Assembly: GCA_018433775.1 (NCBI GenBank)
Contig: JAHDQN010000080.1
Coordinates: forward strand, 55,965 to 119,964
Direction of reading: 5' to 3'
Length of the DNA: 64,000 nucleotides
Source of the DNA: Deltaproteobacteria bacterium
GTDB taxonomy: Bacteria > Desulfobacterota > Desulfomonilia > UBA1062
Below, in pieces: positions 1 through 8,870 of this stretch. Made by a program: the position numbers and the translations under genes. How positions within the stretch are numbered: the stretch's first letter is position 1; every line of letters starts with the position of its first letter. Under the pieces are notes generated by a model that was not told the origin of the DNA, made no database searches, and saw only the letters and a program-made list of their open reading frames with translations.

Positions 1-282
1 TTCAACAGGCTTAAGTCCCGGTTCATGCCTTTTTAGACATTGGCTTTTGCCCGGGAGAGCTTACCATGAGTCTATATGCCCGAGCCCGGGAACCTGCTGA
101 TCGAGATCGCCATGAAAGGGCACCGGCACTGTCCGGCAGTTCGTTGAAAGAGGGTTCGCCATGATGCCGTACGGCTGTTGTTGTATGACCGTTATCCGGG
201 ATGCCCGAAGATTTCCGCAAATGCTCTGCCGGCCGTCGGCAAGTGACGGCCTGCGGCAGTACAGGGAGCTGAGAGAAAAGGA
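1..282. other. Upstream region without a gene
   Basis: I see no credible gene here. The frames that stay open on the minus strand are shadows of GC-rich codon bias and run into the lactate permease in the wrong direction. An AAGGA sequence immediately precedes the permease start. Confidence 0.5.
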
Positions 283-1965
283 ATGAACCCCCTCACCCTC
301 GCACTCGTCGGGAGCATACCCATCGTGACCGTGTTCCTGCTCATGGTGGGACTGCGATGGTCGGCGGCCAGGGGCATGGGCACGGGATGGGTCCTGGCAT
401 CCGCACTGGGGCTCCTCCTCTGGAGGATGGACGCTCTTTGGTGGGCCGCGGCCGCGGTATACGGTGCACTGCAGGCCCTGGAGATCATCCTGATCGTATT
501 CGGCGCCATTCTGCTCATGAATTATCTCGAGGGAAGCGGCGCGGCTTCGACGATCCAGTGGCACTTTACGCATATCGCTGACGACCGTCGGGTGCAGCTT
601 CTGCTCATTGGGCTCGGCCTCAATACCATCATCGAGGGAGCGGCCGGTTTCGGCACCCCGGCAGCGATCGCGGCCCCGCTCCTGATCGGCCTGGGGTTTC
701 CGCCCATGGCCGCCGCCATATTCGGCCTCTTCTTCAACGCCACCCAGCCGCCGTTCGGTGCCGCGGGCACGCCCATCATCGGCGGGGTCGCCTCGGTCAT
801 CGACGAGACGATGCTGCCCTCGGGCACGAGCGTCATGTCATTCCTCGGTGACGTGACGCGCTGGACGGGCATCGTGACCGGGGTGACCATGGTTTTCTGG
901 GGGCTTCTCGGCGTATTTCTCCTGCTTCTGTGGTTCGGCCCCGAAAACGAGCGAAACCTGAAAGGCGCCCTCAAGCGCACGCTGCCCGTTACGCCGTTCG
1001 CGTTGATCCTGGGCGGGCTTGCGGGAGCAACCCAGTTTCTGACAGCCTGGTTCTTCGGGCCGGCCCTGCCGGACATCGCATCCGGCTTCGTGGTGCTCGG
1101 GGTCGGCCTCATCCTGGCGCACTACAACGTGCTTACGCCCCGGCAGGCCTGGATGTTCCCCGGGCGCGCCTCCTGGGAACATGCATGGCACGGCGGGCTC
1201 CATGGTGAGGCATACCAAGGCGGGAAACCGGAGAAGAGAATGCCGGTCCTGCTCGCATGGACACCCTACCTCCTGGTGGCGCTTGTGCTCCTGGTGACGC
1301 GCTGGCCCGGACTCGGGCTCGTGGAGTTCCTCCAGGGCTATACCATCGACGTGGAGAATATCCTCGGCCAGGACCTCTCGTTTTCCCTCAGATATCTCTA
1401 CCTGCCGGGCATTGTCCCGTTCATCCCGGTTGCCGTGCTGACCGGGTTCATCCACCGGATGGATCTCCGGTCCATGGAGGATGCCTGGAAGGACACGATA
1501 GCGCACATCACCTTCCCCGCGATAACGCTGGTCATTGCCGTATCCATGACCCAGGTGATGATCCAGTCCGCCACCAACGGGGCCGATCTGCCGGGGATGA
1601 TGCAGGCCCTCTCGCGGGTGCTGGCGCTCGGGGCGGGCGGTGCCATCCCCTTCGCGGCCCCGTGGATCGGAACGCTCGGCGCGTTCATGACCGGCAGCAA
1701 CACCTCGTCGAACATCCTGTTCAGCGTGCTGCAGTATGAGGCGGCCGTTTCGGTGGGCATCGCGCCCGCTGTGGCGGTCGCCATGCAGAACGTGGGCGGC
1801 GGCCTGGGCAACATGCTCTCCATCCTGAACATCGCCGCGGTCTGCGGGGTCATCGGCATGACCGGCATGGAGGGTGTAATCCTCCGCAGGATGGTGCTGC
1901 CGACCGTAATCTATGCCGTGTTCGCGGGCATGGCAGGACTTGTGCTGGCGTTCGGCCTTGCCTGA
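283..1965 (+). CDS. lldP: L-lactate permease, LctP family
   Basis: This is a 560-residue integral inner-membrane protein of the LctP family, which imports L-lactate (and often glycolate) with protons. The length is that of the family (about 550). Hydrophobic segments run along the whole protein, and the segment around residues 110-150 carries the glycine-rich family motif EGAAGFGTPAAI. A second conserved patch, GSNTSSNILFS, lies near residue 470. The start ATG follows an AAGGA. There is no lactate dehydrogenase or regulator next to it; the next gene is recQ on the same strand 250 bases on. A lactate importer fits a heterotroph that oxidises lactate. The family call is firm; the exact substrate is inferred. 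Confidence 0.93.
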   Translation: MNPLTLALVGSIPIVTVFLLMVGLRWSAARGMGTGWVLASALGLLLWRMDALWWAAAAVYGALQALEIILIVFGAILLMNYLEGSGAASTIQWHFTHIADDRRVQLLLIGLGLNTIIEGAAGFGTPAAIAAPLLIGLGFPPMAAAIFGLFFNATQPPFGAAGTPIIGGVASVIDETMLPSGTSVMSFLGDVTRWTGIVTGVTMVFWGLLGVFLLLLWFGPENERNLKGALKRTLPVTPFALILGGLAGATQFLTAWFFGPALPDIASGFVVLGVGLILAHYNVLTPRQAWMFPGRASWEHAWHGGLHGEAYQGGKPEKRMPVLLAWTPYLLVALVLLVTRWPGLGLVEFLQGYTIDVENILGQDLSFSLRYLYLPGIVPFIPVAVLTGFIHRMDLRSMEDAWKDTIAHITFPAITLVIAVSMTQVMIQSATNGADLPGMMQALSRVLALGAGGAIPFAAPWIGTLGAFMTGSNTSSNILFSVLQYEAAVSVGIAPAVAVAMQNVGGGLGNMLSILNIAAVCGVIGMTGMEGVILRRMVLPTVIYAVFAGMAGLVLAFGLA

Positions 1966-2213
1966 GGCTGAGAAAAGGATCTGCCCCGCCCCCTGAAACG
2001 ATCATACCTCCCGGCCCCTGCCTGCCGGAACCGGCCGCCCCTGCCGCCCGCATACACGCTCCCGGGCATGCCTCTGTCCAGGCATGCCTCTGCCCGGTCA
2101 TCAAGAGCCTTTCCCCTGGCCGGTATTTGTGGTAGGGATCTTAAAAGATTTGGAATCTCACCGGGATCACTTCACCAGGAGCAAAAACTGCCGGTAGTAG
2201 AAAAGCTTGAACA

Positions 2214-4028
2214 ATGAATGACAGCCCTCTTGAAAGTCTGCGAACCGTCTTCGGGTACGAGTCGTTCCGGCCTTATCAGCAGGAGATCATCGAACGGCTC
2301 ATCCAGGGCGAGAACGCCTTTGTCCTGATGCCCACGGGCGGCGGGAAGTCGCTCTGCTTCCAGATTCCGGCCCTGCACCGCCAGGGCGTGGGCATCGTGG
2401 TCTCGCCGCTCATCTCCCTGATGAAGGATCAGGTGGACGCGTTAAGGGCCTGCGGGGTGAAGGCTGCCTTCTACAACTCCTCGCTCGGGAGCTCCGAGGC
2501 CAGGAAGGTGCTGGCCATGCTGCACAACCGGGAGCTCGACATGCTGTACCTCGCGCCCGAGCGCCTGATGAGCGACGGGTTCATCGAGCGGATCCGCCAG
2601 GTGCCCATCGCACTGTTCGCCATCGACGAGGCCCACTGCATCTCCCAGTGGGGCCATGATTTCCGGCCCGAGTACATGAAGCTGGGCCGGCTCAGAAGGC
2701 TGTTCCCGGATATCCCCCTGATCGCGCTCACCGCCACGGCCGAGCCCCACACAAGGCGGGACATCCTGGAGCGCCTCGACCTCAAGGACGCCCGGTGCTA
2801 TGTCTCGGGATTCGACCGTCCCAACATCCGGTATTCCGTGGTGGAAAAGCGCAAGCCTTTTGCACAGCTCACGGAGTTTCTGAGCTCCCGGCCCACGGGC
2901 GCGGGCATTGTCTATTGCCTGAGCCGCAAGAGGGTGGACGAGGTGGCGGGCAAGCTCGCGGAGGCAGGCTTTCAGGCAGCACCCTACCATGCGGGGCTCA
3001 CTGCGGGCGAGCGCAAGGAGACGCAGGATAACTTCCTGCGCGACGAGATCCGGATCATCGTGGCCACCGTGGCCTTCGGCATGGGCATCGACAAGTCGGA
3101 TGTCCGCTTCGTGGTGCACCACGACATCCCCAAGAACATCGAGTGCTACTACCAGGAGACCGGGCGGGCGGGCCGCGACGGCCTGGCGGCCGAGGCCCTG
3201 CTCATGTTCAGCTATGGCGACGTGGCTGTTGCCCGGGGGCTCATCGAAAAGTCGCGCAACCCCGAAAGAGCGCGTATCGAGCTGCACAAGCTGAACGCCA
3301 TGGTGGGGTTTGCCGAGGCCATGAGCTGCCGGCGGCGCATCCTGCTGGGATATTTCGGCGAGCGCCTGCAGGATGACTGCGGCAACTGCGACGTGTGCCT
3401 GGACCCGCCCGAAGCCATGGACGTGACCGAGGACGCCCGCAAGGCCCTGTCGTGCGTATACCGGGTGGGGCAGCGCTTCGGCATGGGTCACGTGATCGAC
3501 GTGCTGCGCGGCTCGAAGAAGGAGCGCGTGGCCAACCTCCGCCACGACCGGCTCTCAACCTATGGGATCGGCGCGGACAAGAGTCAGGACTACTGGTCCA
3601 CCCTTCTGCGCCACCTGGTGCACCACGGGTATCTCCTGCAGGACGTGGGCGACTACTCCGTGCTCAAACTCACCCCCTCGGCCGGGCCCCTGCTGCGCGG
3701 GGAGCTGACGATCGCCATGGCCGAGCCCCGCGTGAAGGCGGCGGAAGGGCTCAAGTCCGCCTCGAAAGCAGCCCGTCGCAAGGCAGGCGACATCGATTAC
3801 GATCCCGGACTCTTCGAGAAGCTCCGCGCCCTGCGCAAGCAGATTGCCGACCGGGAAGGGGTGCCGCCCTTCGTCATCTTCAGCGACGTGTCCCTGGCCG
3901 AGATGGCCGCGGTTCTCCCCAGGACCGAAAGCGAGTTCCACGGCATCCACGGGGTGGGAAAGCACAAGATCGAGCGCTACGGCCCGTATTTTCTCGATGA
4001 GATCCGGCGGTTCGAAGGCAGCGGATAA
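2214..4028 (+). CDS. recQ: ATP-dependent DNA helicase RecQ
   Basis: A 604-residue 3'-5' DNA helicase of the RecQ type, which unwinds recombination and repair intermediates. The order of parts is canonical. The helicase core comes first, with Walker A PTGGGKS near residue 42, the DEAH box in AIDEAHCISQWGHDFR near 137, and helicase motif VI in QETGRAGRDG near 310. The RecQ zinc-binding region follows, with cysteines in SCRRR and CGNCDVC near 370-395, then a winged helix, then a C-terminal HRDC domain from about 535. Length matches E. coli RecQ (609). The start is the first ATG of the frame, but the ribosome site in front is weak. The gene stands alone. Confidence 0.96.
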   Translation: MNDSPLESLRTVFGYESFRPYQQEIIERLIQGENAFVLMPTGGGKSLCFQIPALHRQGVGIVVSPLISLMKDQVDALRACGVKAAFYNSSLGSSEARKVLAMLHNRELDMLYLAPERLMSDGFIERIRQVPIALFAIDEAHCISQWGHDFRPEYMKLGRLRRLFPDIPLIALTATAEPHTRRDILERLDLKDARCYVSGFDRPNIRYSVVEKRKPFAQLTEFLSSRPTGAGIVYCLSRKRVDEVAGKLAEAGFQAAPYHAGLTAGERKETQDNFLRDEIRIIVATVAFGMGIDKSDVRFVVHHDIPKNIECYYQETGRAGRDGLAAEALLMFSYGDVAVARGLIEKSRNPERARIELHKLNAMVGFAEAMSCRRRILLGYFGERLQDDCGNCDVCLDPPEAMDVTEDARKALSCVYRVGQRFGMGHVIDVLRGSKKERVANLRHDRLSTYGIGADKSQDYWSTLLRHLVHHGYLLQDVGDYSVLKLTPSAGPLLRGELTIAMAEPRVKAAEGLKSASKAARRKAGDIDYDPGLFEKLRALRKQIADREGVPPFVIFSDVSLAEMAAVLPRTESEFHGIHGVGKHKIERYGPYFLDEIRRFEGSG

Positions 4029-4176
4029 GCTCCATCCAGCGCGGAAGACCCTGAAATCGCGGCGAATTCTCCCGGGCGGCAGAAGGGTATTGACTGCGGA
4101 TGATACGCGGCAAGAGGCCGGAGCCGTCTTCTATGACTGGACACAACTCCACACGATACTTTCATTATCAGAGCGA

Positions 4177-5325
4177 TCAAGCAAGGAATCTCGCAATGAC
4201 GTTTTTCTGAATCTCCGAAGTACCGCCCGCATAGAGCGACAGATAACTTTCCCGAAGATACCTCTGCATCCGGTATTCCATGGAATATCCTCTTCCGCCG
4301 AATATCTGCATGCCCTTCCTCGCGATATCGTTGAGCGTCTCTGAACAGAACAGCTTGGCCATGCAGATTTCCTTGAAGCAGTCCTTTCCCGTGGACTTCA
4401 TCCATGCTGCGTGATAGGTCATCCATCTCATTGCTTCTATCTGCGTCGCCATGTCCGCCAAGGCATGCTGTATCGCCTGATGCTTTATGATGGGTTTGTC
4501 GAACTGATGCCGGGTTTTTGCGAATTCCGTGCATTCTTTCAGGATGGTTTCCGCACCGCCGAGGCAGCTCGCTGCAACGCAGATCCGTTCGTACTCCGCG
4601 GTCTGGAACAGCTGGAAAATCCCATTGTTCAGCCACGCGGGTCCACCGAGGATATGCTCTTCGGTAACAGATACATTCCGGTACTTCACTTCACACGACG
4701 GGTAGGCGTTGCCTGCCAGCTTCGGGATAGGGGTGATGCTCAGGCCCTCGGATTCTGCGGGGACGATTAATATGCTCATCGCCTTCGGGGATTCCGCTTC
4801 CAGGCCCGTGAGCACTACCGTGATAATATAATCCGATACCGTGGCCCCGGAGGTCCAATATTTTGTCCCGTTTATGAGATAGCAGTCACCCTGAGGTGTT
4901 GCCGATGTCTTTATCGAACGCGCATCCGACCCGGCTTCCGGTTCGGTAAGGGCAAAGGAGAATTGAAGGTCTCCCTTCAGCAGCTTCGGGATGAGCTCCT
5001 TCTTCTGGGAATCACTGCCGCAGTTGAGGATCAAGCTCCCGGCAAAGACAATATTGACCAGGTACATGTACACGGCGGTATAACTGTTTCCGGCAAGCTG
5101 CTCGGCAACGAGCACGATATCCAGTATGTTTCCTTCGGTCCCTCCGTATTCCGCAGGAAATGAAATTCTTAAGAATCCGTTGTCGGCCATCTTGCGATAA
5201 AGGTCTCCAGGAAAAACCCCGCTCTGATCCAGAGATGTCTCGAAATCCGGCGGGCATTCCCGCGCACAAAAATCAGCGATCTTCTGCCGGAGCGCGTGCT
5301 GCTCTGCGGACAATTCAAAAAACAT
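4177..5325 (-). CDS. acyl-CoA dehydrogenase (isovaleryl-CoA dehydrogenase-like active site)
   Basis: A 382-residue FAD-dependent acyl-CoA dehydrogenase that should introduce a 2,3-double bond into an acyl-CoA and pass electrons to ETF. The family motifs FALTEPEAGSDA (near 130), the arginine-rich helix around KTRHQFDKPI, and FGGRGYS near the C-terminus are present. The C-terminal motif reads YAGGTSEIQ, so the glutamate usual in YEGTSEI is missing. A glutamate in YERICVAA lies where isovaleryl-CoA dehydrogenase has its catalytic base. I chose the ATG at 5325 because GGGAGG lies 4-9 bases upstream; an in-frame GTG six bases earlier would sit on the ribosome site. It follows the MarR gene by 12 bases and is surely co-transcribed with it. 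The substrate is unknown; a branched or short acyl-CoA is possible. Confidence 0.9.
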   Translation of the reverse strand: MFFELSAEQHALRQKIADFCARECPPDFETSLDQSGVFPGDLYRKMADNGFLRISFPAEYGGTEGNILDIVLVAEQLAGNSYTAVYMYLVNIVFAGSLILNCGSDSQKKELIPKLLKGDLQFSFALTEPEAGSDARSIKTSATPQGDCYLINGTKYWTSGATVSDYIITVVLTGLEAESPKAMSILIVPAESEGLSITPIPKLAGNAYPSCEVKYRNVSVTEEHILGGPAWLNNGIFQLFQTAEYERICVAASCLGGAETILKECTEFAKTRHQFDKPIIKHQAIQHALADMATQIEAMRWMTYHAAWMKSTGKDCFKEICMAKLFCSETLNDIARKGMQIFGGRGYSMEYRMQRYLRESYLSLYAGGTSEIQKNVIARFLA

Positions 5326-5337
5326 GCTCACCTCCCT

Positions 5338-5763
5338 TTATCTGGGGAATCTGCTGATGATCTTCTGCAGGATCATGCTGAACGTACCGATTTCTTGTTC
5401 AGACAATCCTTCCTTGACGGCATTGTTGAATTCTTTCGTCACAACCAGGCATTTCCGGGCGGCAGCTTTCCCTGCTTCAGTCAAACGAATGTTTATTGCC
5501 CGGCGGTCGGAAGAGGTTCGGCATCGCTCCACAATCCCTTTGCTCTCTAATCTGTCCACCAGCCCCGTGATTGCCGATTTATCGAGCAGCAAGGCGCGGC
5601 TCAGCTCACTCAAGAGGCACCCGTCGTGTTCCATCAGGTAATAGAGCGCCCCGGATTGAGCCGCCGTGATACCCGCAGCTTTCATGAGCGCCTGGTCGAG
5701 GCGGGTGAAGAGCCGATGTTGAGCTTGACCGATGAGGAAGATGAACCTTTCATCCCTTTCCAA
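5338..5763 (-). CDS. MarR family transcriptional regulator
   Basis: A 141-residue winged-helix regulator of the MarR family; these act as dimers and usually lose DNA binding when a small ligand binds. The pattern LSRALLLDKSAITGLVDRLESKGIVER (residues about 55-80) is the recognition helix and wing, and SDRRAINIRLTEAG is the conserved DxR wing. The only possible start before the domain is TTG, supported by GGGAGGG seven bases upstream and by an in-frame stop just before it. It is the first gene of a two-gene unit with the acyl-CoA dehydrogenase, so its ligand is likely the acyl-CoA or acid handled by that enzyme. A perfect 16-bp AT palindrome covers its own -10 element, which suggests autorepression. 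Confidence 0.92.
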   Translation of the reverse strand: MERDERFIFLIGQAQHRLFTRLDQALMKAAGITAAQSGALYYLMEHDGCLLSELSRALLLDKSAITGLVDRLESKGIVERCRTSSDRRAINIRLTEAGKAAARKCLVVTKEFNNAVKEGLSEQEIGTFSMILQKIISRFPR

Positions 5764-5796
5764 TCACCAACCCTCCCATTGATTGCATTCATGATT

Positions 5797-5825
5797 TATT
5801 TATATATAAATAGTTAATATGTCAA
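5797..5825 (-). promoter_or_regulatory. marR promoter with a 16-bp palindromic operator
   Basis: Reading on the minus strand, TTGACA (5825-5820) is followed after 17 bases by TAAATA (5802-5797). The perfect palindrome TATTTATATATAAATA occupies 5797-5812 and so covers the -10 element and part of the spacer. This is the expected placement for a MarR-type autorepressor. The promoter and palindrome are seen; the binding protein is inferred. Confidence 0.7.
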
Positions 5826-6086
5826 CTATCGAAGGCATGTGTAATATAAGGGTTTTCCGATTTTTCCACAAATCGATGATCCCTGAATATACCGAACGGT
5901 CGTTCTATTTTCCATTGACTTTGCCCGGCTCTTACCGGCATAATCAGCAAAGAATCGCATCTTGCCCATGCAGCGCTGTCGTGCCGCCTGCACGGGCGGG
6001 CCGGAGAGACTGCCGGAGATTTCGTATGAACGAACGCGTACGGCTTGGCGTGCAATCCATGCGCGGTGGTGGAGAAGGAGGTCTTG

Positions 6087-7175
6087 ATGAGCGACATTTA
6101 TGAGAGGCTCCGCGACCGGATCGACCAGTACTCTGTTGGCTTCATTGCAACTGCCTCGGGAGTGGAGCTGAAGATCCTCAAGAGGCTCTTCACCGAAGAG
6201 GAGGCGTCGGTATACCTTGCCCTCACCCGGACACCCGAGCCGGTGAGCGTGATCGCGGAAAGGCTGGGCAAGGGCGCGGAGGAGACCGGCCGGATCCTGG
6301 CCCGGATGACGGAAAAGGGCCACACCTTCCCCGCCACCCGTGACGGTGAAAAATTCTATGCAGCGGCCCCCTTCATGCACGGCTTTTTCGAGCACCAGGT
6401 CTTCCGCAAGGTCAAGGACCCGGAGCTGCCCGCACTCTTCGAGGAATACTTCCAGACCGGCTTCATCCCCCGAACCAAGTCCCTGCGCACCGTGCCCATC
6501 CACATGGAGGCCACGCCCGAGACGCCCGTTGCTCCCTATGACGACGTGAGGAAGATCATCATGTCCAAGGAGCGCATCGGCGTGTTCCCGTGCGCCTGCA
6601 ATTTCCAGACAGCCTCCATGGGCATGAAGTGCGACCGGCCCCACGACATGTGCCTGGCCTTCGATTTTTATGCCGAGTATCTCCTCGACGAGATCGGCTT
6701 CGGCCGCATGATCACCCGGGATGAGGCGCTGAAGATCCTCGACGAGGCGGAGGCGGCAGGCCTCGTCCACCAGACGGGCGGCAACAAGCGCAATACAGAG
6801 TGCATCTGCAACTGCTGCCCCGACTGCTGCACGATCCTGAGGCAGGTGAAGCTCCTTCCCAACCCGGCCCGCTACAAGAGCTCGAACTACGAGCTCGTCC
6901 ATGACGAAGCCTCCTGCAAATACTGCGGCGTGTGCCTGGGGAGGTGCCCTATGCAGGCCCTGAGCGCAGACGACAGGGACAAGACCGTCACAATCAACCG
7001 CGACCGGTGCATCGGGTGCGGACTGTGCACCACCTCCTGCGAGAGCGGGGCCATGAAACTGAAGATCAGGGACGAAAATGACCACCGCACCCCGCCCACC
7101 GACTTCGACTTCATGCGCTGCTCCCTGGACCTGTGGAAGGAGATGGGCAGGACCAAGGGCGATCAGGAGGGCTGA
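6087..7175 (+). CDS. 4Fe-4S ferredoxin-domain protein with N-terminal winged helix and Cys-rich centre
   Basis: A 362-residue soluble protein. The N-terminal 90 residues look like a winged helix (LTRTPEPVSVIAERLGKGAEE). The centre holds unusual cysteine groups, CACNFQTASMGMKC and later CICNCCPDCC (near residues 170-250). The C-terminus holds two ferredoxin motifs, CKYCGVCLGRCP and CIGCGLCTTSCESG, which bind two 4Fe-4S clusters. I start it at 6087 because GGAGAAGGAGG lies just before that ATG; the longer frame from 6045 lacks a site. I recall similar proteins as uncharacterised in anaerobic bacteria and archaea. The protein probably moves electrons or senses redox state; the partner is unknown and there is no operon around it. 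Confidence 0.82.
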   Translation: MSDIYERLRDRIDQYSVGFIATASGVELKILKRLFTEEEASVYLALTRTPEPVSVIAERLGKGAEETGRILARMTEKGHTFPATRDGEKFYAAAPFMHGFFEHQVFRKVKDPELPALFEEYFQTGFIPRTKSLRTVPIHMEATPETPVAPYDDVRKIIMSKERIGVFPCACNFQTASMGMKCDRPHDMCLAFDFYAEYLLDEIGFGRMITRDEALKILDEAEAAGLVHQTGGNKRNTECICNCCPDCCTILRQVKLLPNPARYKSSNYELVHDEASCKYCGVCLGRCPMQALSADDRDKTVTINRDRCIGCGLCTTSCESGAMKLKIRDENDHRTPPTDFDFMRCSLDLWKEMGRTKGDQEG

Positions 7176-7226
7176 GCCGCCAACACCGAAAGGCCGCTTT
7201 GCCCCGCCTCTGCCGGTCCTGCCGCC

Positions 7227-7634
7227 TCAGACCTCCAGCACCACCTCCACCTGCAGGCACTCCCAGGCCCTGGCGTTCCCGTTCTTGCGCTTGATGCTGG
7301 CCCTGATCGGCGCGCCCTGGTCAAGGAACCCCGCGACCGCGACGTTGTCGGTCCTCGGGATATAGCCGATCTTGTGCTCCCTCCAGTACAGGGCCGTGGC
7401 CCTCGCGTCGTGGGGGTTCGAGGGCTCCCGCCTGAGCTCCAGGGGATCGCCCGTGTCGAGATGGTCCCAGATGCGCTCCCCCTCGTAGTAGCGGAAGCCC
7501 GCGACATGGGTGTCCAGGAGCAGGATGCGCCGCGAATCGAACCGGGGACGGTCCTGAGCGAACTCGCGGACGCCCGGTCCGAGGACGAGGAGCGGCAGGC
7601 AGAAAAGCTGCTTGATGAACGTTCTTCTGTGCAT
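7227..7634 (-). CDS. HIRAN domain protein with a twin-arginine-type signal
   Basis: A 135-residue protein. Residues 2-30 form an export signal with a twin-arginine core (RRTFIKQLF) followed by a hydrophobic stretch (CLPLLVLGPG). The rest is one HIRAN domain: VAGFRYYEG, LELRREPSNPHDARATAL and KIGYIPRTDNVAVAGFLDQG are its usual signatures. HIRAN domains in cytoplasmic and eukaryotic proteins bind DNA ends, so an exported copy is unexpected. The start follows GGAGG with seven bases between. It lies just downstream of the WYL regulator on the same strand, about 50 bases apart, and may be co-transcribed with it. Domain call is firm; export route and function are inferred. Confidence 0.85.
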   Translation of the reverse strand: MHRRTFIKQLFCLPLLVLGPGVREFAQDRPRFDSRRILLLDTHVAGFRYYEGERIWDHLDTGDPLELRREPSNPHDARATALYWREHKIGYIPRTDNVAVAGFLDQGAPIRASIKRKNGNARAWECLQVEVVLEV

Positions 7635-7686
7635 GGTTCACCTCCATGCACGGGTGATTATCAGACCTGCTCCCCCATGGAATGTC

Positions 7687-8658
7687 CTACCGGTAGAGCG
7701 CGGTCATTTTTTCTATCTCCTGCCTCAGCTCGTCCCTGAGTGCATCCGGCGAGATCACCTCCACCTGGGAGCCGTATTTGAGGATCTCCCGCCTGACCTC
7801 GCGGAAGTCGGCCACGGGAAAGCTCAGGCGGATGGACCCTCCGGGCTCGGGCACGGCCTGCTGGTCGGGGTGCCAGACCTGCTCGGCCACCCAGGGTGCG
7901 ACCGCGGCGGAAAACCGGAGACAGACCTCGCTGGCCGCTTCGCCCTTCATGATGCCGAAGTTCCTGCGGATGTAGTCCCGGACGGCGTCCGCGCTCACCG
8001 GGGCGTCGATGCGCACGTCAGAGGGGGAGATGGACCGGATCCGCGAGAGGGTGAAGTCGCGCAGCTCAGCCCTCAGATTGCAGTGCGCCACGACATGCCA
8101 GGTTCCCATGTAGGAGAGCAGGTGCAGGGGCAGGATGTCCCGGCCGGTGGTCTCGTCCTGGTGGGGCGAGTAGTACTCGATCTTGAGCGGCCTGGCGTGA
8201 ATGAGGGCGTCGAGCACCTGCTGAAAGACCTTGTCGCCGGTCCGGGAATATTCGATATTCTTGACCGAGACCTTTTCGCTCAGGCTCTCCAACGACAGGC
8301 CGGAGCCGTGGGAGTGCTGGGAAAGGATCTGGTTCAGGAACGACTTGAGCGAGCCCTTGATCCGGCTGTCCGGGACGGCGGAGGCCAGGCGGAAGGAGAG
8401 CAGCAGCGAGACGAGCTCCTCCTCGCTGAGCCAGAAGCCCGGAAGGTCGTAGGACGAGTCCTCGTAGCGGTACCCCCGGCGGGCGTGCACGTAGACCAGG
8501 GGCGCGAACAGCCGGTCGCGCATGAACTCGATGTCGCGCTGGGCGGTCTTGCCCGCGATCTCGAACCGCTCCGCCAGGGCGGCGGCATTGGGATACCGGC
8601 CCTTTCTCACCTGGTGGTGAAACCAGAGAAACCGTTCGAATGTCACCTTTGACGGCAC
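7687..8658 (-). CDS. WYL domain-containing HTH transcriptional regulator
   Basis: A 323-residue DNA-binding regulator. Residues 5-60 form an HTH of the DeoR/HTH_11 kind (ALAERFEIAGKTAQRDIEFMRDRL). Residues about 145-235 form the WYL ligand-sensing domain (HARPLKIEYYSPHQ, RDILPLHLLSYMGTWHVVAHC, LSRIRSI). A C-terminal WCX-like extension follows. WYL regulators respond to nucleic acid or nucleotide ligands, often in DNA damage or phage defence settings. The start is GTG, preceded by GGAGGAG. The only likely co-transcribed gene is the HIRAN protein downstream. No defence genes are adjacent, so its targets are unknown. Confidence 0.9.
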   Translation of the reverse strand: MPSKVTFERFLWFHHQVRKGRYPNAAALAERFEIAGKTAQRDIEFMRDRLFAPLVYVHARRGYRYEDSSYDLPGFWLSEEELVSLLLSFRLASAVPDSRIKGSLKSFLNQILSQHSHGSGLSLESLSEKVSVKNIEYSRTGDKVFQQVLDALIHARPLKIEYYSPHQDETTGRDILPLHLLSYMGTWHVVAHCNLRAELRDFTLSRIRSISPSDVRIDAPVSADAVRDYIRRNFGIMKGEAASEVCLRFSAAVAPWVAEQVWHPDQQAVPEPGGSIRLSFPVADFREVRREILKYGSQVEVISPDALRDELRQEIEKMTALYR

Positions 8659-8870
8659 AGGCTCTCCTCCTTTCCTGCCTATAAGAAAGCGCCTCCGGAG
8701 AATCTCAGGAAGTCGCGGCAGCTCTCGCCTTTCCAGCCATTATCAGGCAAAGCGGGCAAAAGGCAAGCGGTGTAAGCCCGCGCCTTGATTTGGCCGGCCG
8801 GGAAGATAACATGAGTTATGAGAAAAAAAGGTTTTCCCTGCACACAGTGGCGTCTGCAGGAGGAAATGAC

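Noticed and set aside
2000..2110. Repeated CATGCCTCTG in the gap before recQ
   Set aside because: Only two short imperfect copies; not enough for a repeat element or CRISPR.
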